This document shows positions 1 to 7,028 of a DNA stretch of 26,055 nucleotides, one piece after another. Source of the stretch: Christensenellaceae bacterium (GTDB taxonomy: Bacteria; Bacillota; Clostridia; Christensenellales; Borkfalkiaceae); the NCBI GenBank assembly GCA_948482865.1, contig CAOMHR010000005.1:1-26055 (forward strand). The letters run 5' to 3'. The stretch's first letter is position 1; every line of letters starts with the position of its first letter. Made by a program: the position numbers and the translations under genes. The notes beneath the pieces are model-generated. The model ran no database searches, was not told the DNA's origin, and saw nothing but the letters and a program-made list of their open reading frames with translations.

Positions 1-264
1 GGTGCGCATAGCTTCGGGCTTGCGTTCGGCGTTGCGTTTAACCGTTTCCCTGTCCTTTGCCGTCGCCGCGCGCAACACGGGTTTTAAGGGCGCGACGATT
101 TTATCGTCTTCGACTTCGCAGACGGGCACGACAACCGTCGCATATTCCTTGCCCGCGGCGGTTTCGACTATAACGCCCGCGCCTTTTTCGTAATTCTCTT
201 TACCGGGCGCAAAGTAATATACTTTGCCGCCTTCCTTAAAGTTTACTGCCGTAACTTTAACCAT
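1..264 (-). CDS. ricT: RicT/YaaT PSP1-domain protein, N-terminal 88 residues (partial)
   Basis: Partial gene; the 3' end lies beyond the left edge. I translated it by hand from the ATG at 262-264, which has a good Shine-Dalgarno (AGAGGAGAA) just upstream, giving 88 residues with no stop. It begins MVKVTAVNFKEGGKVYYFAP and contains VIVETAAGKEY and KIVAPLKPVLRAAT, the typical start of PSP1 proteins (Bacillus YaaT/RicT). In Bacillus RicT works with RicA and RicF in RNA maturation through RNase Y and in sporulation and competence. The gene overlaps the end of holB by 22 nt, and holB-yaaT is the Bacillus order. The family call is firm from the N-terminal pattern; the role in this organism is inferred. 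Confidence 0.85.
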   Translation of the reverse strand, partial: MVKVTAVNFKEGGKVYYFAPGKENYEKGAGVIVETAAGKEYATVVVPVCEVEDDKIVAPLKPVLRAATAKDRETVKRNAERKPEAMRT

Positions 265-1172
265 TTGTTATTCTCCTCTATAAGCCTAAGCATAAAATCG
301 TATAAAAGACCCTGAAAAAACGCGTTGAATTTAACGTCCGCGTATGCTTTTAAAAGACTTTCCTGCGCATATATGAGCGCGGGAATTGTCCAGAGCTTTG
401 AAATTTCGTCTTCGCCGCCGTCAAGTTTTTTTACCAGCGCGGCGTGGAACAGTATGCCCGTGCGGGCAAGAAGTTCGGTCTTGTATTTTGTTTCGCCGTG
501 CCTTATCGCAACTTCGCCTATATCCTTAATTTCCGTAGTGGTGCAGATTTCGCGGGCGGCGGCAACAACGTCTTTAAACCAGCCGCCGCGCACCATATTC
601 TGCGCCGCGCCCAGAATTCCGCCGCAGCTTTCAGCCGCGTCCGCGTTAAGCGGATTGTCGCTCGCGCGCTGCAACGCGCCCAGAATCTGTTCTTTTGCAA
701 AGGGGGGTACGGTCAGCTTTTTCACGCGCGACTTAACAGTGTCAAGCACGGGCGCGGGGTTTGTCACGCCCAGCAGGAAGTGTGCGCCCGCGTTAGGTTC
801 TTCAAGCGTTTTTAAAAGTTTGTTTTGCAGCAGGGGCGAAGCCTGTTCGAAGCCGCAGATAACGAACAGTTTTTTGTCCATTTCCAAGGGCTTCATTGCG
901 CTTTCGTCAAGAATTTCCGCAATGCCGTCGGCTGTAATTTTTTTGCCGTCTTCGGGGTAAATTATACAGTCGGCAAGGCTGCCGTTCAGAAGTCTTTTGC
1001 CGTCCGCGCTGTCTTCGTCCAGCCCGAAAAATCCGAGAGCCAGAATTTTCAGCGCGCCGCGCAGGTTTTCGGGGTCGGCAAAGTCAAGCATATACGCGTG
1101 CGAAAGCGTGCCGCTTTTCAAATCGTTTGCAAAAACCGAATATGCCGTTGTGCCAGAAATTAACTTTTTCAC
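243..1172 (-). CDS. holB: DNA polymerase III delta' subunit (clamp-loader), divergent
   Basis: 309 aa, GTG start overlapping the tmk stop codon (GTGA), so translation is probably coupled. Delta' is the wrench subunit of the clamp loader that opens and loads the DnaN ring. The family signature is the middle part: LFVICGFEQASPLLQNKLLK, then TLEEP and a sensor-like SRV. It differs from textbook delta' in two visible ways. Where most relatives have a P-loop (about residues 24-40) the sequence reads SHAYMLDFADPENLR, with no GxxGxGK, and the four zinc-module cysteines are absent. Delta' does not hydrolyse ATP, so the loss need not inactivate it. Position between tmk and ricT supports the call. Confidence 0.85.
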   Translation of the reverse strand: MKKLISGTTAYSVFANDLKSGTLSHAYMLDFADPENLRGALKILALGFFGLDEDSADGKRLLNGSLADCIIYPEDGKKITADGIAEILDESAMKPLEMDKKLFVICGFEQASPLLQNKLLKTLEEPNAGAHFLLGVTNPAPVLDTVKSRVKKLTVPPFAKEQILGALQRASDNPLNADAAESCGGILGAAQNMVRGGWFKDVVAAAREICTTTEIKDIGEVAIRHGETKYKTELLARTGILFHAALVKKLDGGEDEISKLWTIPALIYAQESLLKAYADVKFNAFFQGLLYDFMLRLIEENNKWLKLRQ

Positions 1173-1795
1173 TTTATAATATCTTTATCTTTTAAGGTTT
1201 TTATAATGTTTGCGTGGGTCTGCGCCTTGTCGCCGCTGCAATCTACAGCGCAGAAATTTTTCTCGCTCTGCAACAGCTGTTTATAGCCCGCATATACAAG
1301 GTTGTGGAACTGTATGCCCTGCTGTTCCATTCTGTCGTTTTTGTCCGCGCCGTGCTTGCGTTTAAACGCGTCTTCGGGCGCGATATCCAGAAACAGGGTA
1401 ACGGTGGGCATATATTCCTTTACCACGCGCGAATTTATCGCCCTGATATAGTCCGCGCCCAGTCCGCGGGCGTAGCCCTGATAAGCGAGAGAAGAATGTA
1501 CGTATCTGTCGCACACCACAATTTTGCCCGCTTTCAGCGCGGGTATTATAATCTCGCTCAGGTGCTGTTCGCGCGCGGCGGCGTAAAGCAGAGCTTCGCA
1601 CTCGTCGGACAGATTTTTGTTTTTGCCGTCAAGCACAAGGGCGCGTATTTTTTCGGCTATTATGCTGCCGCCCGGCTCTCTCGTCACGATATAAGGGACG
1701 TTTAAACTTTCAAGATATGCGGCAAGCAGTTTTATCTGCGTGCTCTTGCCCGAGCCTTCGCACCCTTCGAAAGAGATGAATTTTCCTTCCGTCAT
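1169..1795 (-). CDS. tmk: Thymidylate kinase
   Basis: 208 aa, the usual family length. It phosphorylates dTMP to dTDP with ATP in the cytosol, for DNA synthesis. Visible motifs: P-loop FEGCEGSGKST (about residues 9-19), the TREPGG loop that contacts the substrate, and the CDRYVHSSLAYQG block (DRY motif). The LID-like region carries KRKHGADKNDRME. The ATG overlaps the stop of the upstream decarboxylase-family gene by 4 nt (ATGA), and its own stop overlaps the holB start, so the three are co-translated. Nothing unusual. Confidence 0.96.
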   Translation of the reverse strand: MTEGKFISFEGCEGSGKSTQIKLLAAYLESLNVPYIVTREPGGSIIAEKIRALVLDGKNKNLSDECEALLYAAAREQHLSEIIIPALKAGKIVVCDRYVHSSLAYQGYARGLGADYIRAINSRVVKEYMPTVTLFLDIAPEDAFKRKHGADKNDRMEQQGIQFHNLVYAGYKQLLQSEKNFCAVDCSGDKAQTHANIIKTLKDKDIIK

Positions 1796-3135
1796 TTTTT
1801 AACCACGTATATTTTTCCTTCGCGCAAACCGAAGGTGTGTGTTGCCGCCATAAGCGTTTTAACCGCCTGAACGGTGATGATTTCGCCAGCAACAATTACA
1901 GGAATGCAGGGCGGGGTAACGCCCGCGTTCCTTGCGCACATTCTGCCCACAGCGTCTTCCGGATCCACAAGTTCGCACGGTTTTTTGAGCGCGTACAAAA
2001 AGCTGTAAGACCTGTCCGCCGAAGGTATCTGCGGCTTGTCCCTGAACGTGCCTTCAAGTTTCCTGTTTTCGGTTATGGGTAAAAGTCTGCGTTTTAAATC
2101 GCGCAGTTCGTTCACGTCTATCATGGGCGAAAGGTAAAACAGAATATACCTGCCGTCGCACAATTCGGCGTAAGTTCCCTTCTTTTCAAGCAGGGAAAGA
2201 GCCGTTTCCGCCGATATGCCCAAGGGCTTGAAATCGATTAAAAGTTTGGTCCAGTCGTCGTTTACAACTACGGGTAAAACCCCTTCGCACTCTCTTACAA
2301 AGTTTTCAACCGCAAGTTTCGCCGCCTGAATTTTCGCGGGGTTGTTGGCGAGATATTTAACGCCATATTCCACGGAAGCCATTATGGGATAGCTGGGCGA
2401 AGTGGTCCTGAACATTGAAAGACCTTCCTGTATATGGGGATAAATTTCGGCGTTGTTCACGCACACTATCGCGCCCTGCGTAAGGGTGGGAAGGGTCTTG
2501 TGCGCGCCGTCCGTCCAGGCATCGGCATAGAGTCCGGCATAGCCCTTTTTATCGCCGAAAGCAAGGTGCGCGCCGTGCGCTTCGTCCACAAGCAAAAGGC
2601 GGTTATATTCCTTTGTGATTTGGGAAAGGCGGTCAAGCGGCGCAATATTGCCGTAGTAATCGGGCGAAGTAACCAGAACGCCCGCAATTTTTTCGTCCGA
2701 AGAAATGAGTCCTTCTATAATTTTCAGATCGGGGAAAGACAGCACGCCTTCAATTTCGTCGCCCTGCACAATCAAAGGTTCCAGCCCGAGAAGACGGCAA
2801 CCCGTCCACACGCTCTGATGCGAGTTGCGCAAAACTATGATTTTGTTGCCCCTTAAAGACGCGGCGTAAAGCATAGCGTACACGCCGCTGGAACTTCCGT
2901 CCGTGGTGATAAAACTCGCTCCCGCGCCAAGAATTTCGGCTATGTCGCGCTGCGCCGCGGCGATTACTTCGTCAGGGTCGTGCAGGTTATCGGAATAGGG
3001 GAGTTCGGTCACGTCCAGTCCCGAAACGGGGAAAAGTTTTTTAAATTCGCCCCTGTCTTTATGCCCGGGGATATGAAAAGTTTTCTGCGCTACGGCAGCC
3101 TTTTTAAGACGGTTGTAAATTAAATACTCGTACAT
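1792..3135 (-). CDS. Orn/Lys/Arg decarboxylase-family PLP enzyme (YaaO-like)
   Basis: 447 aa, fold-type I PLP enzyme of the Orn/Lys/Arg decarboxylase major-domain family, the short form without the N-terminal wing domain. Visible features: HIPGHKDRG near residues 21-29; the cofactor-binding turn TTDGSSSG (77-84); LLVDEAHGAH (181-190), where the Asp contacts the pyridine ring; and DGAHKTLPTLTQGA, whose lysine (K213) should be the Schiff-base residue. The substrate cannot be read from sequence; lysine or arginine are possibilities by homology. The ATG has a GGAG Shine-Dalgarno. The gene lies between lysS and tmk, just as yaaO precedes tmk in Bacillus, and it overlaps tmk by 4 nt. Confidence 0.88.
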   Translation of the reverse strand: MYEYLIYNRLKKAAVAQKTFHIPGHKDRGEFKKLFPVSGLDVTELPYSDNLHDPDEVIAAAQRDIAEILGAGASFITTDGSSSGVYAMLYAASLRGNKIIVLRNSHQSVWTGCRLLGLEPLIVQGDEIEGVLSFPDLKIIEGLISSDEKIAGVLVTSPDYYGNIAPLDRLSQITKEYNRLLLVDEAHGAHLAFGDKKGYAGLYADAWTDGAHKTLPTLTQGAIVCVNNAEIYPHIQEGLSMFRTTSPSYPIMASVEYGVKYLANNPAKIQAAKLAVENFVRECEGVLPVVVNDDWTKLLIDFKPLGISAETALSLLEKKGTYAELCDGRYILFYLSPMIDVNELRDLKRRLLPITENRKLEGTFRDKPQIPSADRSYSFLYALKKPCELVDPEDAVGRMCARNAGVTPPCIPVIVAGEIITVQAVKTLMAATHTFGLREGKIYVVKK

Positions 3136-3150
3136 AAAAAATCTCCGCTG

Positions 3151-4656
3151 TTATTTTTTAGGTTTCATCGTAGGGAATAAAAGTACGTCGCGGATGGTAG
3201 GGCTGTCGGTAAGCAGCATAACCAGCCTGTCCACACCGAAGCCCAGTCCGCCCGTGGGGGGAAGACCGTATTCGAGCGCGGTAATAAAATCTTCGTCAAC
3301 CTGCGCGTTGCAGCCCTTTTCCTGCACGCGTTTTTCTTCAACCTGTTTTACGAAACGCTGTTTCTGATCTATGGGGTCGTTGAGTTCGGAGAACGCGTTT
3401 CCGAATTCGTGCGCGCATATGAAGTACTCAAACCTTTGGGTAAACGCGGGGTCGTCCGCCTTGCGCTTTGCAAGGGGAGAGTTTTCAACGGGATAATCGT
3501 AAATGAAAGTGGGCTGTATAAGTTTGTCTTCGCAGAACGCGTCGAACAGCGCAATGAGTACGTGACCCTTTGTCGCGGTTGCGCCTTCCTTGACTTCGCA
3601 GCCCAGTTTCGCCGCGCAGTCGCGCGCGTCCGCGTCAGTTTTCCAGCTGTCGTAATCCGCGCCGCAATACTTTTTAACCGCTTCTTTCATAGTGAGTTTT
3701 TCCCACTTGCCGCCAAGGTGAATTTCGGTTCCCTGATAGGTAATATCGGTTGTGCCGCAGACGTTGCGTGCGACCGTTTTATACATTTCTTCAACCAGAT
3801 TCATCATATCGCGGTAGTCGCAGTATGCCTGATAAACTTCGATAGTAGTAAACTCGGGGTTGTGGAAAGCGTCCATTCCTTCGTTGCGGAAAATTCTGCC
3901 CACTTCGTAAACCCTTTCAAGCCCGCCGACGATAAGGCGTTTTAAATACAGCTCGGTTTCGATACGCAGGTACATATCTATGTCCAGAGCATTGTGTTTT
4001 GTTTTGAAAGGTCTTGCCGCCGCGCCTATTTCAAGGGTGGTAAGAACGGGGGTATCCACTTCCAGAAAGCCGCGTCCGTCCAGAAACGCGCGCAGTTCTT
4101 TAAGTATTTTAGAGCGGGTGATAAAGGTGTTTTTCACTTCGGGATTGACTATCAGGTCCAGATCTCTTTGCCTGTACCTTATGTCCGTGTCTTTGAGACC
4201 GTGCTGTTTTTCGGGCAGCGGTCTTAAGCACTTTGTAAGCATTTCAACGTGGTTGCAGTGTATTGAAATTTCGCCCGTCTGTGTTTTGAACACGTAGCCC
4301 TTAATACCGATTATGTCGCCTAAATCGTAATCCTTTTTAAAGGCGGCGTAATCTTCTTCGCCCACGTCGTCGCGGCGGACGTAAATCTGTATAAGTCCGT
4401 CGCGGTCGGAAATATGCGAAAAGGAAGCCTTGCCCATAATGCGGCGGGACATAAGCCTGCCGGCGAGCGATACTTCCTTGCCTTCGAGTTGTTCGAACCC
4501 ATCCTTGACGGACTGCGAATTTGCGGTAACGTCATAGCTTACTTTGACGAACGGGTCGTTGCCTTCCTGCGTCAGTTTTTGCAGTTTTTCGCGCCTTATC
4601 CTTGCCTGCTCGGCAAGTTCTTCTTCGGTAGGCGCCGCCGTAATAATTTCTTCCAT
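3151..4656 (-). CDS. lysS: Lysyl-tRNA synthetase, class II
   Basis: 501 aa, full length. It charges tRNA-Lys with lysine in the cytosol. The N-terminal third is the OB-fold anticodon-binding domain (around residues 60-140, VSLAGRLMSRRIMGKASF). The class II catalytic core follows: motif 1 near 190-205 (GRGFLEVDTPVL), motif 2 at 252-275 (RIFRNEGMDAFHNPEFT), and motif 3 at 464-481 (GLPPTGGLGFGVDRLVML, with the ATP-binding Arg). The ATG follows AAGGAAATCGAT as ribosome-binding site, 10 nt after the greA stop. It is the second gene of the greA-led operon, an order also common in other Firmicutes. Confidence 0.98.
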   Translation of the reverse strand: MEEIITAAPTEEELAEQARIRREKLQKLTQEGNDPFVKVSYDVTANSQSVKDGFEQLEGKEVSLAGRLMSRRIMGKASFSHISDRDGLIQIYVRRDDVGEEDYAAFKKDYDLGDIIGIKGYVFKTQTGEISIHCNHVEMLTKCLRPLPEKQHGLKDTDIRYRQRDLDLIVNPEVKNTFITRSKILKELRAFLDGRGFLEVDTPVLTTLEIGAAARPFKTKHNALDIDMYLRIETELYLKRLIVGGLERVYEVGRIFRNEGMDAFHNPEFTTIEVYQAYCDYRDMMNLVEEMYKTVARNVCGTTDITYQGTEIHLGGKWEKLTMKEAVKKYCGADYDSWKTDADARDCAAKLGCEVKEGATATKGHVLIALFDAFCEDKLIQPTFIYDYPVENSPLAKRKADDPAFTQRFEYFICAHEFGNAFSELNDPIDQKQRFVKQVEEKRVQEKGCNAQVDEDFITALEYGLPPTGGLGFGVDRLVMLLTDSPTIRDVLLFPTMKPKK

Positions 4657-4666
4657 ATCGATTTCC

Positions 4667-5137
4667 TTAGTTTATTTTTAAAATTTTAAGGGTGTAAGAA
4701 GTACCGTCGGGGCAGGACACGTTAACCTTGTCGCCCTTGCGCTTTTTCAGAAGAGCCGCGCCCATGGGTGACTCTATCGAAATTTTACCGTGCATAACGT
4801 CCACGTCGGTGACGGAGCTTATAGTGTAAACCGCTTCCTCTTCCATATCTTCGTCGTACACAGTAACCACGCTGTTAAGGTGGACGTAAGTTTTGTCCGT
4901 CTCTTCTTCGCGCACATCAGCGTTTTTTATCTGGAATTCTATTTCCGCAATCTTGCCCTCGTTAGAGCGCTGTTCTTCACGCGCCGCGTCGTATTCGGCG
5001 TTTTCGGACAGGTCGCCGTGCGAGCGGGCTTCTGCAATGCGCTCGATTATTTCGGGACGCTTGACTTTTACAAGATAGTCCAGCTCCTTTTTCAAATCTT
5101 CGTAGTTCTTTTGCGTCATTACAAAACGTTCTGCCAT
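4667..5137 (-). CDS. greA: Transcription elongation factor GreA
   Basis: 156 aa, standard length. GreA inserts its coiled coil into the RNA polymerase secondary channel and stimulates cleavage of backtracked RNA. The N-terminal coiled coil carries the tip sequence GDLSENAEYDAAREEQ with the acidic residues that act at the active site, and the C-terminal FKBP-like domain has SPMGAALLKKRKGD. First gene of the minus-strand operon; a consensus promoter lies about 100 nt upstream, so the mRNA has a moderately long leader in which I see no convincing structure. Confidence 0.98.
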   Translation of the reverse strand: MAERFVMTQKNYEDLKKELDYLVKVKRPEIIERIAEARSHGDLSENAEYDAAREEQRSNEGKIAEIEFQIKNADVREEETDKTYVHLNSVVTVYDEDMEEEAVYTISSVTDVDVMHGKISIESPMGAALLKKRKGDKVNVSCPDGTSYTLKILKIN

Positions 5138-5244
5138 TTGGTTACCTCTTTATATATGTTTATTGTTGTCGTTATTTTGCGTAAAAGGATAAACAAAAGT
5201 GATTTCGCCTTGCACGAAACCACGCCTTAACTCTTTACCCCGTT

Positions 5245-5273
5245 ATTATATAATTTTACAAAACTTTTGTCAA
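5245..5273 (-). promoter_or_regulatory. Sigma-A promoter of the greA-lysS-tmk-holB-ricT operon
   Basis: On the minus strand TTGACA (5268-5273), a 17-nt spacer and TATAAT (5245-5250) match consensus exactly. Predicted start near 5238, about 100 nt before the greA ATG. No other strong promoter is visible down to ricT. Confidence 0.88.
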
Positions 5274-5294
5274 GTTATTAACCCGTCCATTTCA

Positions 5295-5327
5295 GCCGCG
5301 CGCGGGTTTTGGCGCGCGGCATTTTTT
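5295..5327 (+). terminator. Forward-reading intrinsic terminator with no obvious gene before it
   Basis: Perfect stem GCCGCGCGC (5295-5303) with GCGCGCGGC (5312-5320), an 8-nt loop, then A and six T (5322-5327). It has a U-run only on the plus strand, yet no plus-strand gene lies upstream; greA runs the other way. It sits between the greA promoter and the promoter at 5340-5368. Confidence 0.6.
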
Positions 5328-5339
5328 GCCCGATAATTG

Positions 5340-5368
5340 TTTACATTTTTGCGCTTTTGTTATATACT
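5340..5368 (+). promoter_or_regulatory. Promoter placing transcription start about 3 nt before an ATG
   Basis: TTTACA (5340-5345), 17-nt spacer, TATACT (5363-5368). Predicted start is near 5375, and the first sensible ATG is at 5378, so the mRNA would be almost leaderless. Confidence 0.6.
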
Positions 5369-5377
5369 GGTAGTAGT

Positions 5378-5638
5378 ATGTTCAGAATTTGGGCAAAAGT
5401 CATTAAGGGCGAAAAAATAATAAAACAAATAACTTACGAGCGGGACGACAAATTTTCTTACGGCGAATTTTTCAACTATCTTGCGGACATCTGCGAAGAG
5501 CTGGATATCGCCACGCCCGTTCTTTTGAAGACGCACATTTTCAATTACGCCAAATTTTCGATGGTGCGTTTTATCCCGCGCGACTTTGCGGAGACCGTTG
5601 ACTTTGACAAACTGATTTTAAACAATATAACAATATAG
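5378..5638 (+). CDS. Small conserved-looking unknown protein, 86 aa
   Basis: I place the start at ATG 5378 (MFRIWAKVIKGEKIIKQ). The open frame extends back to 5309, but that part holds a promoter and hydrophobic low-quality sequence. No Shine-Dalgarno precedes the ATG, which agrees with a leaderless mRNA. The product is soluble and mixed-charge, ending RDFAETVDFDKLILNNITI. I know no function; the compact, well-coded sequence resembles short hypothetical proteins of other clostridia, but I cannot name a family. It has its own promoter and runs into a second small gene 42 nt later. Confidence 0.7.
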   Translation: MFRIWAKVIKGEKIIKQITYERDDKFSYGEFFNYLADICEELDIATPVLLKTHIFNYAKFSMVRFIPRDFAETVDFDKLILNNITI

Positions 5639-5680
5639 CGCAAATAACATAAAAAACCATAAAAAACGCATAATACGGGT

Positions 5681-5890
5681 ATGAGAATGACCTCGGTTTT
5701 ATGCGTTATTTTATTAATTGCGTTGGGTATATGCGGCGGCGTTTACGCTTTCAGCGGTTTTAACCTGCTGTTTTTTTTGTGCTTTAAAACGGAAGTTGTC
5801 TACCGCAGTTTTCTTGCGGTGTGCAGCGTTGCCGCGCTTTACACGATTTACGCTCTTTTTGCGTTCAGACCTTTCAGGGGCCTGAAATAA
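5681..5890 (+). CDS. Small two-helix membrane protein, DUF378-like
   Basis: 69 aa with two hydrophobic segments (about 4-32 and 41-61) separated by KTEVVYR. The pattern GxxGGVYAFSGFNLLFFL, then VYRSFLAVCSVAALYTIY, resembles the DUF378 family (GALNWGLVGLFGFNLVA, then SRIIYILVGLAGLY), a family without known function. No good Shine-Dalgarno is visible; a CATAAT hexamer at 5669-5674 could be a -10 element and would make this mRNA leaderless too. An in-frame ATG at 5687 is an alternative start. Convergent with the next gene, only 7 nt apart. Confidence 0.55.
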   Translation: MRMTSVLCVILLIALGICGGVYAFSGFNLLFFLCFKTEVVYRSFLAVCSVAALYTIYALFAFRPFRGLK

Positions 5891-5897
5891 CCCGCCT

Positions 5898-6809
5898 TTA
5901 CACGCTATGTAGTTTGACGCTCGCGCCCGTCGCCGCGTCCTGATACATCACCCAGAACCCTTCGTTTCCGTCGTCTGCGGACGCGGGTATAAAGGAAGCA
6001 AGCCCCTTCATGCTTTCGGGCGGTCGGCGGCTGTTGTTTGCGGGTACGCCGTAGCAGATATACTGCGGCGTTTTATTTTGGTAAATAATTCCGAAAACAT
6101 AAAATTTTTCGCCGCCGTAATTTATTTTTACCCAGCGCGAATTTTCCACCGTTTTTTCAAGCCTGCCTTCCGCCGGATAGGTTGAAAGAAGTTTGTCTAT
6201 TTCACCTTTCATTCTTTCGTAAAAGCACTCTCCGCGGGCAAGCCCGTCTGTCCGCCTATGACTTTTGACGTGAGCAGAACCCGCTTCATTTTGGTCAGGT
6301 TTGCGCCCGTCTTTTTTTTCCTTTTTATCTTCGCGTACAGCCCCACCGTCCGCAACAACTTGTTCGTATTCATAATAATTCTCCACTGCGATAGCTTCGT
6401 CTTCGTACGCGCTTTCATTGGGCGCGGCGGAAGGCGCGGGCGTTTCCGCGCGCTCGATTATCTCTTTTATGCCCAGAGCGGCGGACTGGAAGTTGCCGCA
6501 TACAGCCGAAGCTATCGGCGAAACGCTGCCGTTTACAAAGCAGACCAGAGCGGCAAACCCCGCGCCGGTGTCCACGTCCGAATACCCTTCGAATACGCCG
6601 TTATCCAGTATCTGGGTGTGCGCCCCATCCGAAATTGCGGTCACGTACCTGCCTTCGGTCAGGGGGGCGAAGTTTATGAGAGAAACTTCCGCCCTTAGTT
6701 TTGCACCGTATTTTTCCGCTTTCACAAGACCGGTCAAAGCCCCGCCGTCCGCAGAAAATCCGTTTTTCAGTTCGCGTATTACCGCTATGTTTTTTGTGTA
6801 TCCGCTCAT
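5898..6809 (-). CDS. Conserved unknown protein with separate N- and C-terminal domains, 303 aa
   Basis: ATG at 6807-6809 follows AAAGGAACC. There is no signal peptide or membrane segment. Residues about 1-115 look like one globular domain (rich in beta-type segments, e.g. LRAEVSLINFAPLTEGRYV). Residues 125-185 are a low-complexity charged linker (EDKKEKKDGRKPDQNE). Residues about 195-303 form a second domain (FYERMKGEIDKLLSTYP, WVKINYGGEKFYVFGIIYQ, FWVMYQDAATGASVKLHS). I recall similar two-domain hypothetical proteins in clostridial genomes, but no function is known to me. Neighbours give no clue: it is single and ends against the small membrane gene. A spore or surface role would be guesswork. 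Confidence 0.75.
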   Translation of the reverse strand: MSGYTKNIAVIRELKNGFSADGGALTGLVKAEKYGAKLRAEVSLINFAPLTEGRYVTAISDGAHTQILDNGVFEGYSDVDTGAGFAALVCFVNGSVSPIASAVCGNFQSAALGIKEIIERAETPAPSAAPNESAYEDEAIAVENYYEYEQVVADGGAVREDKKEKKDGRKPDQNEAGSAHVKSHRRTDGLARGECFYERMKGEIDKLLSTYPAEGRLEKTVENSRWVKINYGGEKFYVFGIIYQNKTPQYICYGVPANNSRRPPESMKGLASFIPASADDGNEGFWVMYQDAATGASVKLHSV

Positions 6810-6954
6810 TTTTACGGTTCCTTTAATATATTCAACCTTATATTAATAATTATATTACGTACCCCGCCCGAAAAAAACCGCAAAATATGTAAAATGAAAT
6901 ATATTTTTGAATTATATTTTCACACTGATTTTATTTAAATCGTCGTCAATTCGT

Positions 6955-6983
6955 TTGATTTTAAAGCGGGCATTCTGTATAAT
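6955..6983 (+). promoter_or_regulatory. Promoter of pckG
   Basis: TTGATT (6955-6960), a 17-nt spacer and TATAAT (6978-6983). The AT-rich leader then carries AAAGGAG before the ATG at 7029. Confidence 0.78.
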
Positions 6984-7028
6984 ATATTAGGTATAATTTG
7001 TAAACAACCATTAAAGGAGTTAATTTAT

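Noticed and set aside
2..193. 63-aa plus-strand frame at the left edge
   Set aside because: Antisense to ricT, whose protein sequence is clearly recognisable.
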